DNA from: Kappaphycus alvarezii
Lineage: Eukaryota; Rhodophyta; Florideophyceae; Gigartinales; Solieriaceae
Reading direction: 5' to 3'
Length of the DNA: 64,000 bases
Assembly: GCA_002205965.3 (NCBI GenBank)
Contig: NADL03000073.1
Span: 186,001-250,000 of the forward strand
Shown: positions 24,130 to 36,429 of the stretch, piece by piece
Position numbering within the stretch: the first letter of the stretch is position 1
Layout of the letters: each line of letters begins with the position of its first letter
The notes under the pieces: model-generated
Told to the model about the DNA's origin: nothing
The model's input: the letters and a program-made list of their open reading frames with translations, nothing else
Databases searched by the model: none
Program-made: the position numbers and the translations under genes

Positions 24130-26235
24130 AAGGGAAAAGCACTTTTTTCTTACAAGCCGCAAAGGAACACAAATTATGCATGTATTGTATGTTCACCCAA
24201 CACTACCGCTGCCACATCCATTAAGAAAAGAGATCGAAAGGGCTTTTGAATTTCAAGACCAACACAGGAACCAATTCATGAAGTCGATACTTGAAAGATC
24301 ATCATGAAGTAATGATGTAGCATTTGATATGGAAAATTATAAGCTTGAACAACCTCCTACCAAAAACTGTACGGAAAGTTTTAGTGACACATGCAAAGTA
24401 CAATTCAAGATCCATTACAACAAAAAAAAATCAACAAGAAGGGCGTGCTTATGGTGAAAAGAGCAGATTTACCCTTCTCTTTTGTTGAGAATCCAGATTT
24501 CCTTCGGTTCGTCCACAGAATTAATCCAAGGGTTTCCATTCCAAACAGAAAAACGTTCACGCACGAACTATCGTTCACGAGAGATTTGAAGAAAACATTG
24601 TGAAGCTTAAGCTTTCTTTGCTGGACCCAGTTTCAACATCATTCGATCTATGGATGAGCAGAGTTTACCAGGATTTTCTATCTTATTGCGCATGGAGTCA
24701 GTACGGAGATATGAGCTAGCGCAAGTTTATCTTGCTATAATTAGATGCTACAACACGAGTAGTCTCCCGATCTAAATGTCGTACATTTCGATCAACTGGA
24801 AAAATATCACCTAGCGACCAAAGTTATCGCATATATCAAGGATAGTGGTTCATATATCAAAATAAGCATAGATGGATTACGTTCTATACCTTCACTTGAA
24901 GCAGCAGACATAAGTAGTTGTTTTAGTGCTACCTTTTTCGCACACATTTTTGCCAGTGCGTGCAATGCGACAATGTCTAGAGAAATATGCAATAGTTTAC
25001 CTCTTATATCGTTTAATTCAATTAGGAAATATGTTCAGAGTTGCATCATTTGGACAAGGAAAACAGAAAAAGGAAGAAATGCTTGGTACGAGGCTTGCAA
25101 GCATGAAAAAAAATCAGAGATACTTTTGCCCATTCCTGTCAAGACCAGGTTCGTGAGCGTAGTCGTAATGATGAGAATTATATTGAGGTACAAAAGTTTT
25201 GTGGCAAGATGCTTGGATCTCAACAGGACCGCAATTTGAGAAAACGGGTCCCAACAGAATAAAATTGGGAGGGTTTTCAATGAATCGTTGAGTTATTGGA
25301 GCCACTTGAAATTCTGACATTGAAAAGTCACACAAAGTTTTGGTCAGGTAGTGAAGCTATTAATGAATTAGTTTTTGTGTACACAGAACTTCATTTGAGC
25401 TCGCAAACTATCCACTTAGTTGCAGGAGATGATTTTGATGCACAACTCAAAATGTTGAAGTCCAAAATGTCATCTGTTGATTGCCTGACATTTCATGAAG
25501 TACTTCGTCCTTTCTATGAAGTCCAGTAATTGGACGGAATGTATGCTCATCATTATATGGCTGTCGTCTTTGACCCTCTCTATAAAGATATGTGTTCGAT
25601 ATTAATGAAGTTGCGCAAGTCTGATCCGACCAAAGCTAGGACCATTGTGTTCTTGGCAATGATCCTAGAAGTATGAAGAGGTTATCGTTTCGCTGTTGGT
25701 AAGCTCAAAGTAGAAGTCTGCACGTTTGAATGAATCAGTAGTACCGGTCTCATAAATGCAAGATCAATCCGAAGACGTCGACAAAGTTGAGGATTGTTTT
25801 GTTAATATGGAATCAGAAGCAAAAAATAATAGAATGTTCGACTTTATGCGAGCTGAACCTCGGTTTTATAGGATGGAAAAGTTTTCACATGAAGATAAGA
25901 ACCTCAAGTGGATACAGGCGAGAGAGTCTCTGTTTCCTACGGTTGCAAAGTTTTGCCGTTTTTTCTAGGAGTCCCTGCCACATAGATTGACAAAGAAAGG
26001 GTGTTTAGTATGGCTGGTCGAATTTGCAGTCCACTCGAGAGTCGTATTTCAACGACATCTATTAAAAATGTGATTAAAATTGCCTAAAATTATCCAGTAA
26101 TCCACAATGAAGGTAAGGAGTTCAAAACTGTCGAAGAGTTTAGCGACTTTTTTATCTGTAGAGAGGATGAAGAGGCAGTAGGATTTGAGGGGAAGAATAA
26201 TAAAAAGGTGTGCCTAGCCGCCAGAGAAATCCCTT
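24130..26235 (+). pseudogene. hAT-family transposase relic
   Basis: The diagnostic part is the C-terminal dimerisation region near 25993-26055: KERVFSMAGRICSPLESRIS, followed by TSIKNV, as in Ac/hobo transposases. Upstream, in order, are a possible BED-type zinc finger (CIVC near 24187), ADLPFSFVENPDFLRFV (24463-24510, the conserved 'PFSFVE..GF..F' block), FDLWMSR (near 24644, where the first catalytic D lies in the 'TTDLWTS' motif of the family) and FDPLYKD (near 25570, 'LDPR.K' of the family). Order and spacing fit a complete gene of about 650 codons. It is decayed: frames change several times and there are stops throughout, so it cannot be active. In life it would cut and paste the element, leaving 8-bp duplications; I could not find convincing terminal inverted repeats. 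Confidence 0.75.
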
Positions 26236-26489
26236 TCGAATAGTTCCCAGTGTTGCTGATTGCCTATTGAACTCAATGAGTGACGTCTAGATTCTAGTCT
26301 TCGCCTAATGAAATCTCAGCTACGAAAGCTATTCGCACTGCCATGGTGGAGAAGATATAGCTCAAAGTAAAACTGAGATGTGTCATCAGACTAAAACCAG
26401 ACTCCAAACAACAATCCCTTGTTTTCTCTGACCCACACGTTTCGGTATGATTTTATCGTTGACATGTCGGAGTCGAACCGGAGGTTTGA

Positions 26490-27150
26490 TCCTGTGAGGT
26501 ACCCGTTGTTTTCAATAGGCTGCAAGGCATTGTGACTTTGTACAAGTACATGTCAAGATTTTAACGGTACTTAATGTGTGGCAGGTACATGCTCGAATGT
26601 CACACACACACACGTCACACTGTGGTCTTCTGTTGCAATGACGATTCTATCGCGAGCCCACTGACGCGCCTGACGTGGAACATCCAGTTAGATCTTGGCC
26701 GTATACTCAGATCTGCAGTGTAAACGACAGACGCTTAAAGAAGCAAAGTTTCCATGTACATTAAAATATTTGAGTAATTATTTAAGTACTGAAATTATCT
26801 ATAAATTGAATGGATAAATAATACTCACTATGTATTGCACTTGCCCGACTTGCATTTTTTTAAATTGGCCCTGGTACGTGTTAATTGCTCTTTTTTCATG
26901 CCCAATTTGTTCTAATTGCTTGTTAAATTTACTTACTTGAGCTTTTAATTTTCCTTTTACATGTACCAATGCCTTGCCCGCGTTTTTATTTTGTATACAT
27001 CCCATGTTCTCTGCACTTGGTACTAGTCTTTCCTACATGCTCTTCACAACCCTGTACTGTACCACAAGATGCGGTCCAGACGTGCCAAATTTCGGAAATC
27101 ACCACGTGTCAGAAGCGGCACGGATATCCCCCCTTACGTACCCAACAGTA
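26490..27150. repeat. GTAC-rich arm, right of hAT relic
   Basis: About fourteen GTAC tetramers by eye in 660 bases (for example near 26500, 26538, 26544, 26584, 26756, 27053, 27058 and 27136), against two or three expected. It mirrors the left arm at 23418-23830. A (CA)n run lies at about 26602-26615. Confidence 0.45.
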
Positions 27151-27245
27151 CCACACAGTCCCCACTGCACACGACCGACATGTAACATCCGGTTAGGCTT
27201 ATCCGTATAGTCGGAGCTGCAGTGAACACGATAGACACTAATTGG
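26640..27245. repeat. Diverged direct repeat pair
   Basis: The block at about 26678-26737 (AACATCCAGTTAGATCTTGG ... CTGCAGTGTAAACGA) recurs in diverged form at about 27183-27240 (AACATCCGGTTAGGCTTATC ... CTGCAGTGAACACGA). The spacing between the copies is about 505 bases. No coding sense is visible. It may belong to the hAT flank or to an older element. Confidence 0.5.
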
Positions 27246-27560
27246 AGTAAAGTTACTCTCTCTCACGAAAGCGACGCAATATGCCAGTGGGGCTACCGCC
27301 TTCACGAACGAGCGCAAGGTTCTTGGTGTAGGTCCTATAACACAGTTCACTGCAGCATCCGAGGATAAAACTTTGCAGAATTATTATAAAATCAACTTCG
27401 GCCACCTGCACAGAGAGAGAAAAGTTACTGCATTAATATCTTGCGCCCAGTGGACGAACTTTATGGCATCAGTATATTTGGTGTCTGCCGCAAGATAGGG
27501 AGTAAAAATGTGGTTTTTTAATCATTGAAAAGTAGGTTGGCCTTTGCACGATAGTTGGGT
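27246..27560. other. Unassigned spacer
   Basis: No recognisable gene. A short block near 27425-27440 (TTACTGCATTA) resembles sequence right of the complete LINE at 54720, probably by chance. Confidence 0.3.
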
Positions 27561-27564
27561 TGGA

Positions 27565-28226
27565 CGTTTACTGAAGAAGGGCCCCAAGAAGTGGCCGATG
27601 TGGGCCGTAGCATTGAGGGGTACACCTAAAGGTTAAGTGACTAAGTTGCTAATATGTAACGAAGGGAGTGAGGACGGTGTAAAGCGTTTGTAGTTGTCGA
27701 TGGGAGAGCGTTGAATGGCGAAGCAGTTTGAGAGGGTTATGTAAATGATGGGGGTCGCCTTAAGGGGTACTGGAGCGACGGTGGTAGAACCGGAACCAAT
27801 GCAGGAACCAGCGAACAAGGAGTCTTCTGCTAGACCGTGAAGCAAATGAGAGGTTAAGAAAGTGGGAAAGTCGCCGATAGTAGATACGGGCAGCGTATGG
27901 CCGGAAATAGGCTGTAGTGGGAGGAAAGAAGGAGGGAGGTTCCAGGATTGACGGAAGTATGTCGGCCAGGTGATCCGGTCGAGCTGGATGTTCTTGGCAC
28001 GGTGGACAATGGTACCAGCCCCGAAGTTAGAGAGGTGCTGGAGGGAGCGAACGGCTAGGCGTCGACGAGGGCTTGAGGAGAGGTGCTCAGCAATCGGAGA
28101 TTGGTGGTGAGGCAATGGGAGTGGTAGAGCAGTATTGTTGGGAGATCTAGGATTTAGTACAAACAACGGAGGCGGGCAAGATGTGTTTGCTGTATGTTGC
28201 CTCGTGTCTGGACGATTGTGACCCAC
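27565..28226 (-). repeat. Dispersed repeat D, copy 2
   Basis: Reverse-strand match to 13390-13960. It carries a 197-codon open frame (28226 to 27633, minus) containing LQHLSNFGAGTIVHRAKNIQ, matching LQHLSTFG and AGTIVHRAMNIE of copy 1. The first part of the frame is proline-rich. No domain is recognised. Divergence between the copies is moderate, with insertions and deletions. Confidence 0.6.
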
Positions 28227-28273
28227 AGGCGTTGTTATGCGTTTTCATCAGCAATCGAGAAAGCAGTGATATC

Positions 28274-29850
28274 TGATAGGGTTAAAATGGCGCCAACGGA
28301 AAAGCGAGTTACTACCTACCGGAGGTGAAAGCTGTTGCGAGCGGCTTAAGTGCTACGATATACTTTGAAGGGCGGTAGAGAGGAGTGGGCGTGAAAGCTG
28401 AGTGCCTGCTCCAGTAGCCAGCTCTAAAGAGGAGGCTCTATCACCTATGCTCTGAGTCTGGCGTAAAAACATCCATTGGGTCTGAAGTCGACTCTCAACT
28501 TCCTAAATATTTGGACTGGACCTGGAATTTTTATGCTAATTTGCTATCCGTCTCATGGAGGAAGCAATTTACTTAGCTCTTATAGACTTTTTTCCCAAAC
28601 TAAAATTTCAATAAAACTACTACAAGTACCAGAAAAAGTAGGCAAATTATTCATATAGAGGCAAAGAAGTTTACAAAAGATATTTGAAAAAACTGAATGA
28701 ATCTCCTCCTCAAAATCTTCATCCTCTCGATCAGAACCTAGCACTTCCCTTAAGACATCATAAGTTTCCATGTAATCCCCACATATACTTGCAGATGGCC
28801 CACAATTTCCCGCTCATTCCTGAAAATAATAAAGCTTACCTGACTCTCCCCCAACCAGGTCCATGGCCGGGACTACTTGATACAGCCAGCTCATTCCTTC
28901 CCCTCCCATATGACCCAGTTCGAGGCCTCTTTGTTCGTACGCGGACCCCTCATCTTCCTCCTCTTCCTCCCATGCCTCCTCTTCTTCTTACTCTTCTCCG
29001 GACTCTTCCTTGACCTCCCCTTATTCCATCCCATAGAACATTTCGGGGGCCACCCACTCCTCGAAGCACTCCCCTGGATTACTATTATTTTCATCAGAGT
29101 CCTCCCTCACCGATTCCTGTGCTTCGATCTCCACCAGGTGACGAGCAACCAGATCTGTCAAGCTTTTCCCTGTTTAGCGACGGAGGTAGTTGTCGACGTC
29201 AGTTGGACCACAGGGGAATAAAGGAGAAACGGTGATGGGGCGATGGTGAAGAGTTTTGGCAATGGGTCGAAAAGGAGGGAGTCGGCGCATGATGGGTGCC
29301 AAGCGGGGTGTGAATTGTCGACTTTTTGTTTTTGGAGGGATGAAGATAAAGTATGCGGCGCCCGGCGTGTTTAAATAGAGACAAACGGTTCAGATTGACA
29401 GGCCCGCTGAATCAGAAAGTAGGCGAAAATTGTTCCTGTAGTGCTATTTAGTGAACACCGCCTTAAAAGAGTGATTTATGGCGAAATCATGTGTACTAAT
29501 ATTGATTAAGGAAAAATATATTTAGGGGCGACGATAATAAAATAAAAGGAGAAGACTAAAAGATTCATCATCAACTGTGAATGATATTGCTTATCAGAAG
29601 AGGAGCGAGAAAAAGGAAAGATTATAAAGAAATGCAAAGTTTGTAGCACAAAAGAAAAAGAAAGTAAAGGTAGAAAAAAGGAAAGTGAATGAGTAGAGAA
29701 ACGTGAAAGGGAGTAACTCTCTACGCGTAAGGATAAAACCCCCATTTTCTCTCTTAACAATATCACGCATTTAGGAACGCAGCATATAAGTATCTGCTTC
29801 AAAAGAATATTTATATGTGCTGGAACCGACCATTTTCAATTTCGGAATGT
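28274..29850 (-). mobile_element. Old long-form LTR (fossil)
   Basis: On the minus strand the LTR 3' end is at 28274 (TGATAGGGTTAAAATGGC on the plus strand, against TGATAGGGGTAAATCGTC in the family). The R/U5-like part runs to about 28660, the U3 reading frame region covers about 28690-29220, and U3 continues AT-rich beyond 29400. The U3 frame is recognisable by peptides such as DVLREVLGSDREDEDFEEE (28580-28771, minus). Strongly diverged from the young LTRs, hence old. Its outer edge is uncertain. Confidence 0.55.
28684..29220 (-). pseudogene. Fossil copy of the LTR U3 reading frame
   Basis: The acidic, glutamate-rich coding character on the minus strand (runs of E encoded by GAG/GAA, seen as CTC/TTC-rich plus-strand DNA at 28970-29010) and the ending GSDREDEDF correspond to the segment ending GSDVED-like sequence at 57890. 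It is in the same position and orientation relative to its LTR as the other copies. It is broken. Confidence 0.45.
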
Positions 29851-29907
29851 GTCAGGTTTAAATGTAAATCTTCATCGACGATCTTAAGCTCTCGCAACGC
29901 CTAAAAT

Positions 29908-29975
29908 GGGTGGGATTATCGGGTAGTTTACTTCGTCGACCGACACTTCTAGCGGGGGTATCTAAACGGGCAATT
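29908..29975 (+). repeat. Orphan LTR U3 5'-end fragment
   Basis: Same block as 343-415: GGGTAGTTTACTTCGTC, then GACACTTCTAGCGGGG and ATCTAAACGG. It is opposite in orientation to the neighbouring old LTR, so it is a separate insertion remnant. Confidence 0.45.
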
Positions 29976-29989
29976 TATGTCTTCATAAT

Positions 29990-30320
29990 TAGCTCCATCA
30001 CTGATCCCACCCTAACTCAGTCTCGCCACCGTCCAGATGACGCAACTACCAGAATCGAAGTACAGAAAACTCAACGCTACGCCGCCCGGTGCTCCTCTGT
30101 CAACGCCATGTGTCACTCTTTCTGCCTCGACACACATGGTGCCGTGGGGAAATTTGCCCAAGAAATTCTCTCCTACCTAGCCGCCCACTTCGCTCTTCGA
30201 TGTGGTACGAGTTCTACTACTTCATACCTCCGCATCTTCACTACGACTTCTTCCCTCACCATACAGCTCACGACATACGCCGTAACTAGTAGATCTTTTG
30301 CGTTGGCCACTCCCGAGTGA
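29990..30320 (+). mobile_element. REL LINE C-terminal fragment
   Basis: An open frame (29910-30320) contains TQRYAARCSSVNAMCHSFCL, then DTHGAVGKFAQEILSYLAAH. This fits the region after the endonuclease core in REL LINEs (K/R-Y-x-x-x-C, then D-x-x-G-x-x-G). The equivalent at 23210 reads IGIDIYGALGDEGQGFFRRL. Family membership is uncertain. Confidence 0.5.
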
Positions 30321-30329
30321 CCCCTTTCC

Positions 30330-31895
30330 TACTTAAACAAACACTACGCTCTCTCTTGGGTTAAAAAAACTCAACTGGTTCCGTTGTACACCAAGTTCCC
30401 TGTACCGATCACACCCAGTACCAGTGTAACCATAGAGAGAGGGGTTTAAGTTTCCCTCACGGGGCCGGGTCAAGACCAATGTGGTCTGATTGGTGCCCTC
30501 GAAGAAGGAGACTGCCTGAGTTATTTATCCCAGGCTTTTTACGATGAAAAGAGAGCCCTCGTGATTTTTTGGCCTAATTGCTGCTGTAATCAGCTGCTGT
30601 TTTACGTTTTGCAGATAAAATATTGATGTTGACTGTAACAATAAGCAGAAATACTGTAACCATGTCAGTGATATAGGCATCGTGAAATATAAGAGGGGTG
30701 TGGTTATTTTCTGTGCACAGGAGAGCCAAAGCTGGGTCCATTCAGATCGGAAAGTAATAATTTGGGCTTTACCGCTACCACCCCCCTTCTAGCTTCGTTT
30801 AGGCCCCCATTCTCACCTTCTGCCTCCCTATTTTTATTCCTTGTGGAGCTACCTTTCGTTCTTTTCGCCGCATAGTTACCTCGACATGAAGATTTCTCGG
30901 CCGATGCCTTATAGGAACGAAAATTCCAATGTCTGAACGCATTGATTCCCCTGCAGATTGGATTCACACCACTAGAAGTGCCATACGACGACCTAGACTT
31001 CATCTTCATTCCCCCTTCCTTGCAGACTCCTCAAAGTGCCAATTACCTCCCACTCTTCTGCCACATCATTTGTACCTTCCGATTCGCTTCCATATTCCTT
31101 ATCGTTCCTTCCGCCTGAACGCTTTCTTACTTATTTTCCCTCTCTGGTTTCCTGAAATCCCTCCCCGGTTTCCTGAAATCTCTTCATCTGGAATCTGCGG
31201 CATCTTTCGCCCTTATCGCTGAATGCATAAACCCATCATCCATACTACTATAGTCACTCACCATTCCTACTCCAACCGTATTGATATTTCTGAGCTGGAT
31301 GTTGAAATATGGACTCACTCCACATTCCCGGCACATGTTCTTTGTTGATTATACATGACTATTCCATATGTTGAGTAGAATTTCCGCCACCCAAGATTTG
31401 GACTCAGCAGAGATTCGTTGCCAGTCCACTTCTGCCAATGTCCACTAGAGCCCCTTAATCATACTTGAGTCGAAATATGATGTGAATGTGGTATTAATGT
31501 ATTGTGATACTATGAACTACGAAATAATTGAAGAGAAAAGGAATACAGAGACTGTTAACTCTTTATTCTTAATAGATCGAATTAGAAATTAGAAATTACT
31601 TTCCTAAATATAGTTTGAACCAAAGGCTCTTCTTATTCTCACACCAACTCTCTCAAAAGTACTTCTTCCTTGTGTAAATCTACTGAATTTAACCGTCAAA
31701 TTATCCACATGTATTTCCTCCACCCGGTGCTTATTATAATGATGTAAACCGGGAGGTGCGTATAAGGCAATAGGATCCTTCCCATTTTATACATCAAAAC
31801 AATTCCCTTGTAACTGAAAAACACCTCTTTCTTGGTTTTTAAAGACATGTTGACCCTTATCAATTCAGAAAGGAATTTCACTTGTCCAGCCCTCC
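30330..31895. other. Unassigned stretch
   Basis: Mixed-composition DNA. It contains a short direct duplication at about 31145-31182 (GGTTTCCTGAAATC twice, 23 bases apart) and a pyrimidine-rich strand at 31000-31220 with a 97-codon frame (30929-31222) lacking any recognisable motif. I see no gene. Confidence 0.4.
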
Positions 31896-31897
31896 TT

Positions 31898-32069
31898 ATG
31901 CACTGCCACAAAGTCGTTAACCATGTACTTCAGGTTAATTCGTGTCATTTACTCCTTAGCTCGTCTGAAATTATCATTTTCAGGGTCTATTTGTGTCTTA
32001 ATCATTCACTACTTAGTTTGTCTGAAATTATCACTTTCAGGTTCTACTTCTGCCTTATCCCTAACTAGA
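31898..32069. repeat. 57-bp imperfect tandem repeat
   Basis: The units at 31956-32012 and 32013-32069 share TCTGAAATTATCA-TTTCAGG and the following TCT(A/T)-rich part, and a weaker third unit precedes them. Each unit contains the small inverted repeat CTGAAA/TTTCAG. Confidence 0.6.
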
Positions 32070-32079
32070 AGAGTTTAAT

Positions 32080-33840
32080 TTCTTCCATTTAGCTCAAATG
32101 CATCTGCCATATTCCAATGTACTTATCCTGTTGGCCTTTGTAGGCTTTATGGACATGATCTTGAAGCTCTGACATCTTCTGTACGTTACTTTTGCGTGTC
32201 TCCTCAGATTTTAGGCGCTCCATGAATGTTTTCTTTTCTGAAGGGCTGAAAAGTTGAGTTGGTGGTTTTATTCTAAGATAAGGCGTATGCCGGAGAAAAC
32301 CAGAATGCATGTTACCGAGGACTCCATTCATTGATACACAGTCATGATTGCAATCGGTTCGGACCGAAAATCCTGTTCTATAGGAATCAATTTGGGCATC
32401 TTGGTTTTCCATTAGTCTTGTAAAAAAGAAAGTACCTGTATTTCGAAAAAGACGGAACTTTTGCAATTAAGTTTTTATGAACACACGGTCAAGAAAATAT
32501 TGTGTTATTAAACACACTAGAAACTGACGGTTGTGCAGTTCGAGACTTCCGTAGTTGTTTAATTCGATTTGATGTGGTTACTGCATTATTATGTCGTATA
32601 AGGCGAAAATAGAAGCTAAAGTTTTGATCAGTGTCAGACTAACTGTGACCGATTGTAAGAAAAGTGACCAAAATCACAGAAAACATCAAAGCGAAACACG
32701 ACTAGATATAAAGTAACCTGAAAATATTTTTATGCTACCTGTTGCACTTGTAAAAGTGAATAAATAATACATCTCCAAGAGAAAATTTGGAAATTTGGAC
32801 GGAAAGTGTTTCGTGAAGGGCCCCGATTAAATCTCTGGCCCCGATTTCAAACTACTCATTACTTGTGTGAAAACAGAAGGATTTCACTAGACCATATTAC
32901 GGGACCAAGCTGCAAGACTACAATGAGTTTGACTTTAAGTATTTGTCAAGGTAGTAGTCTTTCGTTTTGAACGTGATGTGTGGTAATCAAAATATTGATT
33001 GATCAGCTCCATCCACAATGTGGGAGGAAAATTCTTCAGCATAAAACGCTGCTCGCTAATATTTCTGTTGATGTTCGTGGCTTTCCTGTTACACCATACT
33101 GTAGAAATGATTGACTGCCTTCTTTGATTGATTTGAATAGATAATCTCTCACCAGTTCCGGCCTTAGCAAAAGCATCACGGAGAGTTTCGCACTCTTCAC
33201 ACTTAATAAAGAATTGTACCTTTTGGACTTTTAATAAAGGGTAAAATTTGTTCCAAATCTGATAACAATAGCTCTCTGAAGATAGATGGTGATGATACAG
33301 ACTTTTCTGCTCTTCAGAAAACATCTCTTACACCCTCTCGTTTTGAAGGTACGGAATGTGAAGGTCATCAAGGTAGGGCATATTAGCTGCAGTACTCACC
33401 GCAAGCCATTCAAGATAACAGATTAAGCCATATTTTTGGACTGAGGAGATCTTTCTATTTAGGTTCTTTAAAGAATTCAATTTTTTGCGTAAGTCATCTG
33501 CTTCACTGAAGCCTGCATGTATCGTGAAAACCCAAGCGCTTGTTCCAAGAAACTATAGCAAACTTCCATTCCGTTGAAGTAATACCTCTTCGAGTTTAGT
33601 TCCATAAAACTGCTAAATTAGATAGAGGAATTGGTTGCTGCAAGAGCAGCACTCGAGCCACCTCATTTCATGAATAACGATCGTCAGTGTCTATGAAAAT
33701 TTCATTGTATGACAGAATTTCATTGAACAAAACCTTTTGGTGTTGACATCGGCGACAGAAATTTTGCTCTTCTTTCTTAAACAGGTTTCTTTCTGCTCCC
33801 AACCGGGGCGGTTGTTGCAGCGATATTTACACTTCTCGCA
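32080..33840 (-). pseudogene. Transposase-like protein relic (minus strand)
   Basis: The minus-strand frame 32935-33324 (129 codons) contains YCYQIWNKFYPLLKVQKVQF, then FIKCEECETLRDAFAKAGTG. Uncharacterised transposase-like proteins of animals, fungi and protists have the same arrangement: a W-x-x-x-F/Y block, then a zinc-ribbon-like F-x-K-C-x-x-C-x-x-L, then a basic stretch with H/R-rich helices. Upstream on the minus strand (33840-33340) are YCEKCKYRCNNRPGWEQKE and DDLHIPYLQN; downstream is the frame 32089-32466. The order is consistent with one long protein of at least 550 residues, decayed by stops and frame changes. Family assignment rests on my memory of such proteins and is moderate. 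Confidence 0.45.
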
Positions 33841-36420
33841 ATAAATTACATGTCCATGACTGATTTTTTGTGTCTGGTGCTTTTAATTAGCACAACGTTT
33901 AGTTTTAGGTAATAAATGACTGGAATGAGCTCTTTATTCCATCTTTTTTTCGTCAAAATCACCGATATACGAACAGGAACTGGAAATTCTCCCAAAATTA
34001 ACATTCATCTGTCCAAAAAAAGATACTAGCGTACGATAATTTCAATTTTATGTGAGATGATTTACCTGGAAAATCAGAGCAAGGGAGATATTGACCTCTC
34101 CTCCTAAATAATATCTCTAAACGAAACAAAAGGAAATTTTTGCGAATTTTTTAAGTAATAAAAAAATAGTGAGGAGACATGTGGCTACTTTTTCTTTCTT
34201 ATACATTTCTTCTTGGCCAAAAACTTGTACACATGGTAATACTATTAATTTTATCATTACAGCGCACTACGAATATGTTTCAGAGAAACAATTGAAGTAC
34301 ATGAACTCCAATTATATTGCTTTGCACGAAAAGTGCGGGAAAATAATATTAATTGAGAAGGAAATAGATAGAACCTGCATTTGAGACCTCGCAAAAACCT
34401 GTGCAGAGATATCGATATTCTTGTTACCAAATCAAGAATATATGTGCATAAAAAAGTATCGGAATGAGACCTCTTGCATTCTTTATTGTTTTAATGTTTA
34501 TGATATTCTGGTAATATTGTCCAAAATGGCCATTGAACACACCTGAAAGAGGACTAGACCAGGTAAACGGGGTTAAGTTGTCCAGCTTATGAAATGGTTT
34601 GGACATATTTTAAGAATTTTAATCGTGAGAAAACTGATATACTTATCGATATTGTTATTTTAGAAAAAATACCGATCTTAATCAATATCCGTGAGCCTTT
34701 CATCCATATGAATGAAACTTTGATTGAACTGCTAAATCATATGATGGGTTGCATTTTCGTAGTCGAAAAGGTTTAGAAATAACTGCAGCGTTCCAAAGAT
34801 CGCCGTGCTTCAGCAGCTGATTTGATAACGGTTTAGGTCTGTAGATCTAAGTTAGGCCTCTACCGTTACAAAAATTCCGCTCAATGATAATAATTTACAG
34901 TACCAAAAAAATTGAGATTTTTAAACCAGATACGGCGTTTCGTGACTGCTAAATGTCTCTTTAGGGAGAGCGAATAGTACATGACATAAAATTACCTCTC
35001 TCAAACGAAATTTGAACCGGATAATCGGATCATAGAAACTAACGGAGTGGAACCAGCAGCGCAATTGATTTAAGTTGCGAGAAAATGACTATCCGGGCCC
35101 ATAGGTATTTGAAAGCCATCTGCACAAATATTTACGCGCTAAATACACGTTACGGTTGCTTACTGAACGATTCATAATACTACAGAGCTCCGAGACGATA
35201 AAAATGCTGCTTGTAATAGTTTCGCGGCCCATAAGAACCTATTTGATGGAAACTATAAGTTTTAAATATTCAATAAATGGAAACTATATGTGATGAAAGA
35301 TTGCGTTAATCTTGAATGATCCTCTCCCAAAGAGAATGAGAGTGGTGGCTTATTTTTACATACTTATACGGTGCCTTTTATGTATGGAGGTGGCTTAGCC
35401 GTAAAGATCTATTGTACCCCCTACAAGCAACAGAAATGAACATAAATCGTCTAAGTACTGATTAATAATGGCCCACGAAGTGTGAAATATTTTCTTTATT
35501 CTGTCGCATGCAATAATTTAAGAGGTTAAAAAGCAAAGTATAATAAGAAGAACTCCTGAACTAAGTTCTATATTTCAAGAGAAACAGCTGGCAAGCTTTA
35601 ATTCATGATCCGTGATAGTCAAAATGGTGAAAAAGTAATGGACATAAAGTCAGGGAGTCTTTTCCAGAACGATGAATAATTATTAAATCATTCCAGAAAA
35701 CATAATATTAAATTGTTTAGTGTTTTTTTTTACATCAGATGCAGTTTGCAAATGATTGAAAGATATGGCCCTTGTCATTTATGATCCCAAATGCTTTCTT
35801 CGCTAGTAAGACTCACTAAATGCACAGGTTAAACTGAAAGACGACCTTTCTTGTTTGCATTCACTTATTGCGATGCGATGGCACGATTAATTAATAATTT
35901 GTGATCGTGGAATTGTTAAGAAAACTATAAAAAAATTGAAACGAAGTTAACCAAAAATTCTGAGAGTAATTTAGGAATTCAGTTTTAGTATTAGTATGCC
36001 TATACAATATTTTTTCCTTTTTTATGTTAAAGAGAAATTTATTCAAGACTTCAAATTCTTTTTTTTGTAGTAAATGACTACAAAAAGTCACCTTTGTCAT
36101 TTAAATAAGTTCTAAAGAGCTTTCTGACACTGTAGCCAAATATATCAAACTAGTGTTCATTACGGAAACGGAAAGCACATCTATGATAGACTTGTCGAGT
36201 GAGGGTCAATCCCGAATAGTCCAATATTCACCACCCGCATTACCTCTTATAAATCTTCTGCAGCAAAAAATTGAACTCCTCTCAGCATATTACTATGTAT
36301 AAGAAAACGAATGACAGCGAAAAACACAACCGGCGTTGTAAAATTAGGTAACGGAACAAATGCTCAAAAATATGATTTCTGTTGTCATGAAGGGATCTTT
36401 AAACACGGTACTAGTGTCAT
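33841..36420. other. AT-rich stretch without recognisable genes
   Basis: Only short open frames (for example 34169-34384 and 34594-34776) are present, with no motif I recognise. It separates the minus-strand transposase-like relic from the plus-strand methyltransferase relic. Confidence 0.45.
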
Positions 36421-36429
36421 TTTCATGTA

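Noticed and set aside
30929-31222. 97-codon frame as a host gene
   Set aside because: Pyrimidine-rich strand with an internal short duplication and no motif; probably non-coding.
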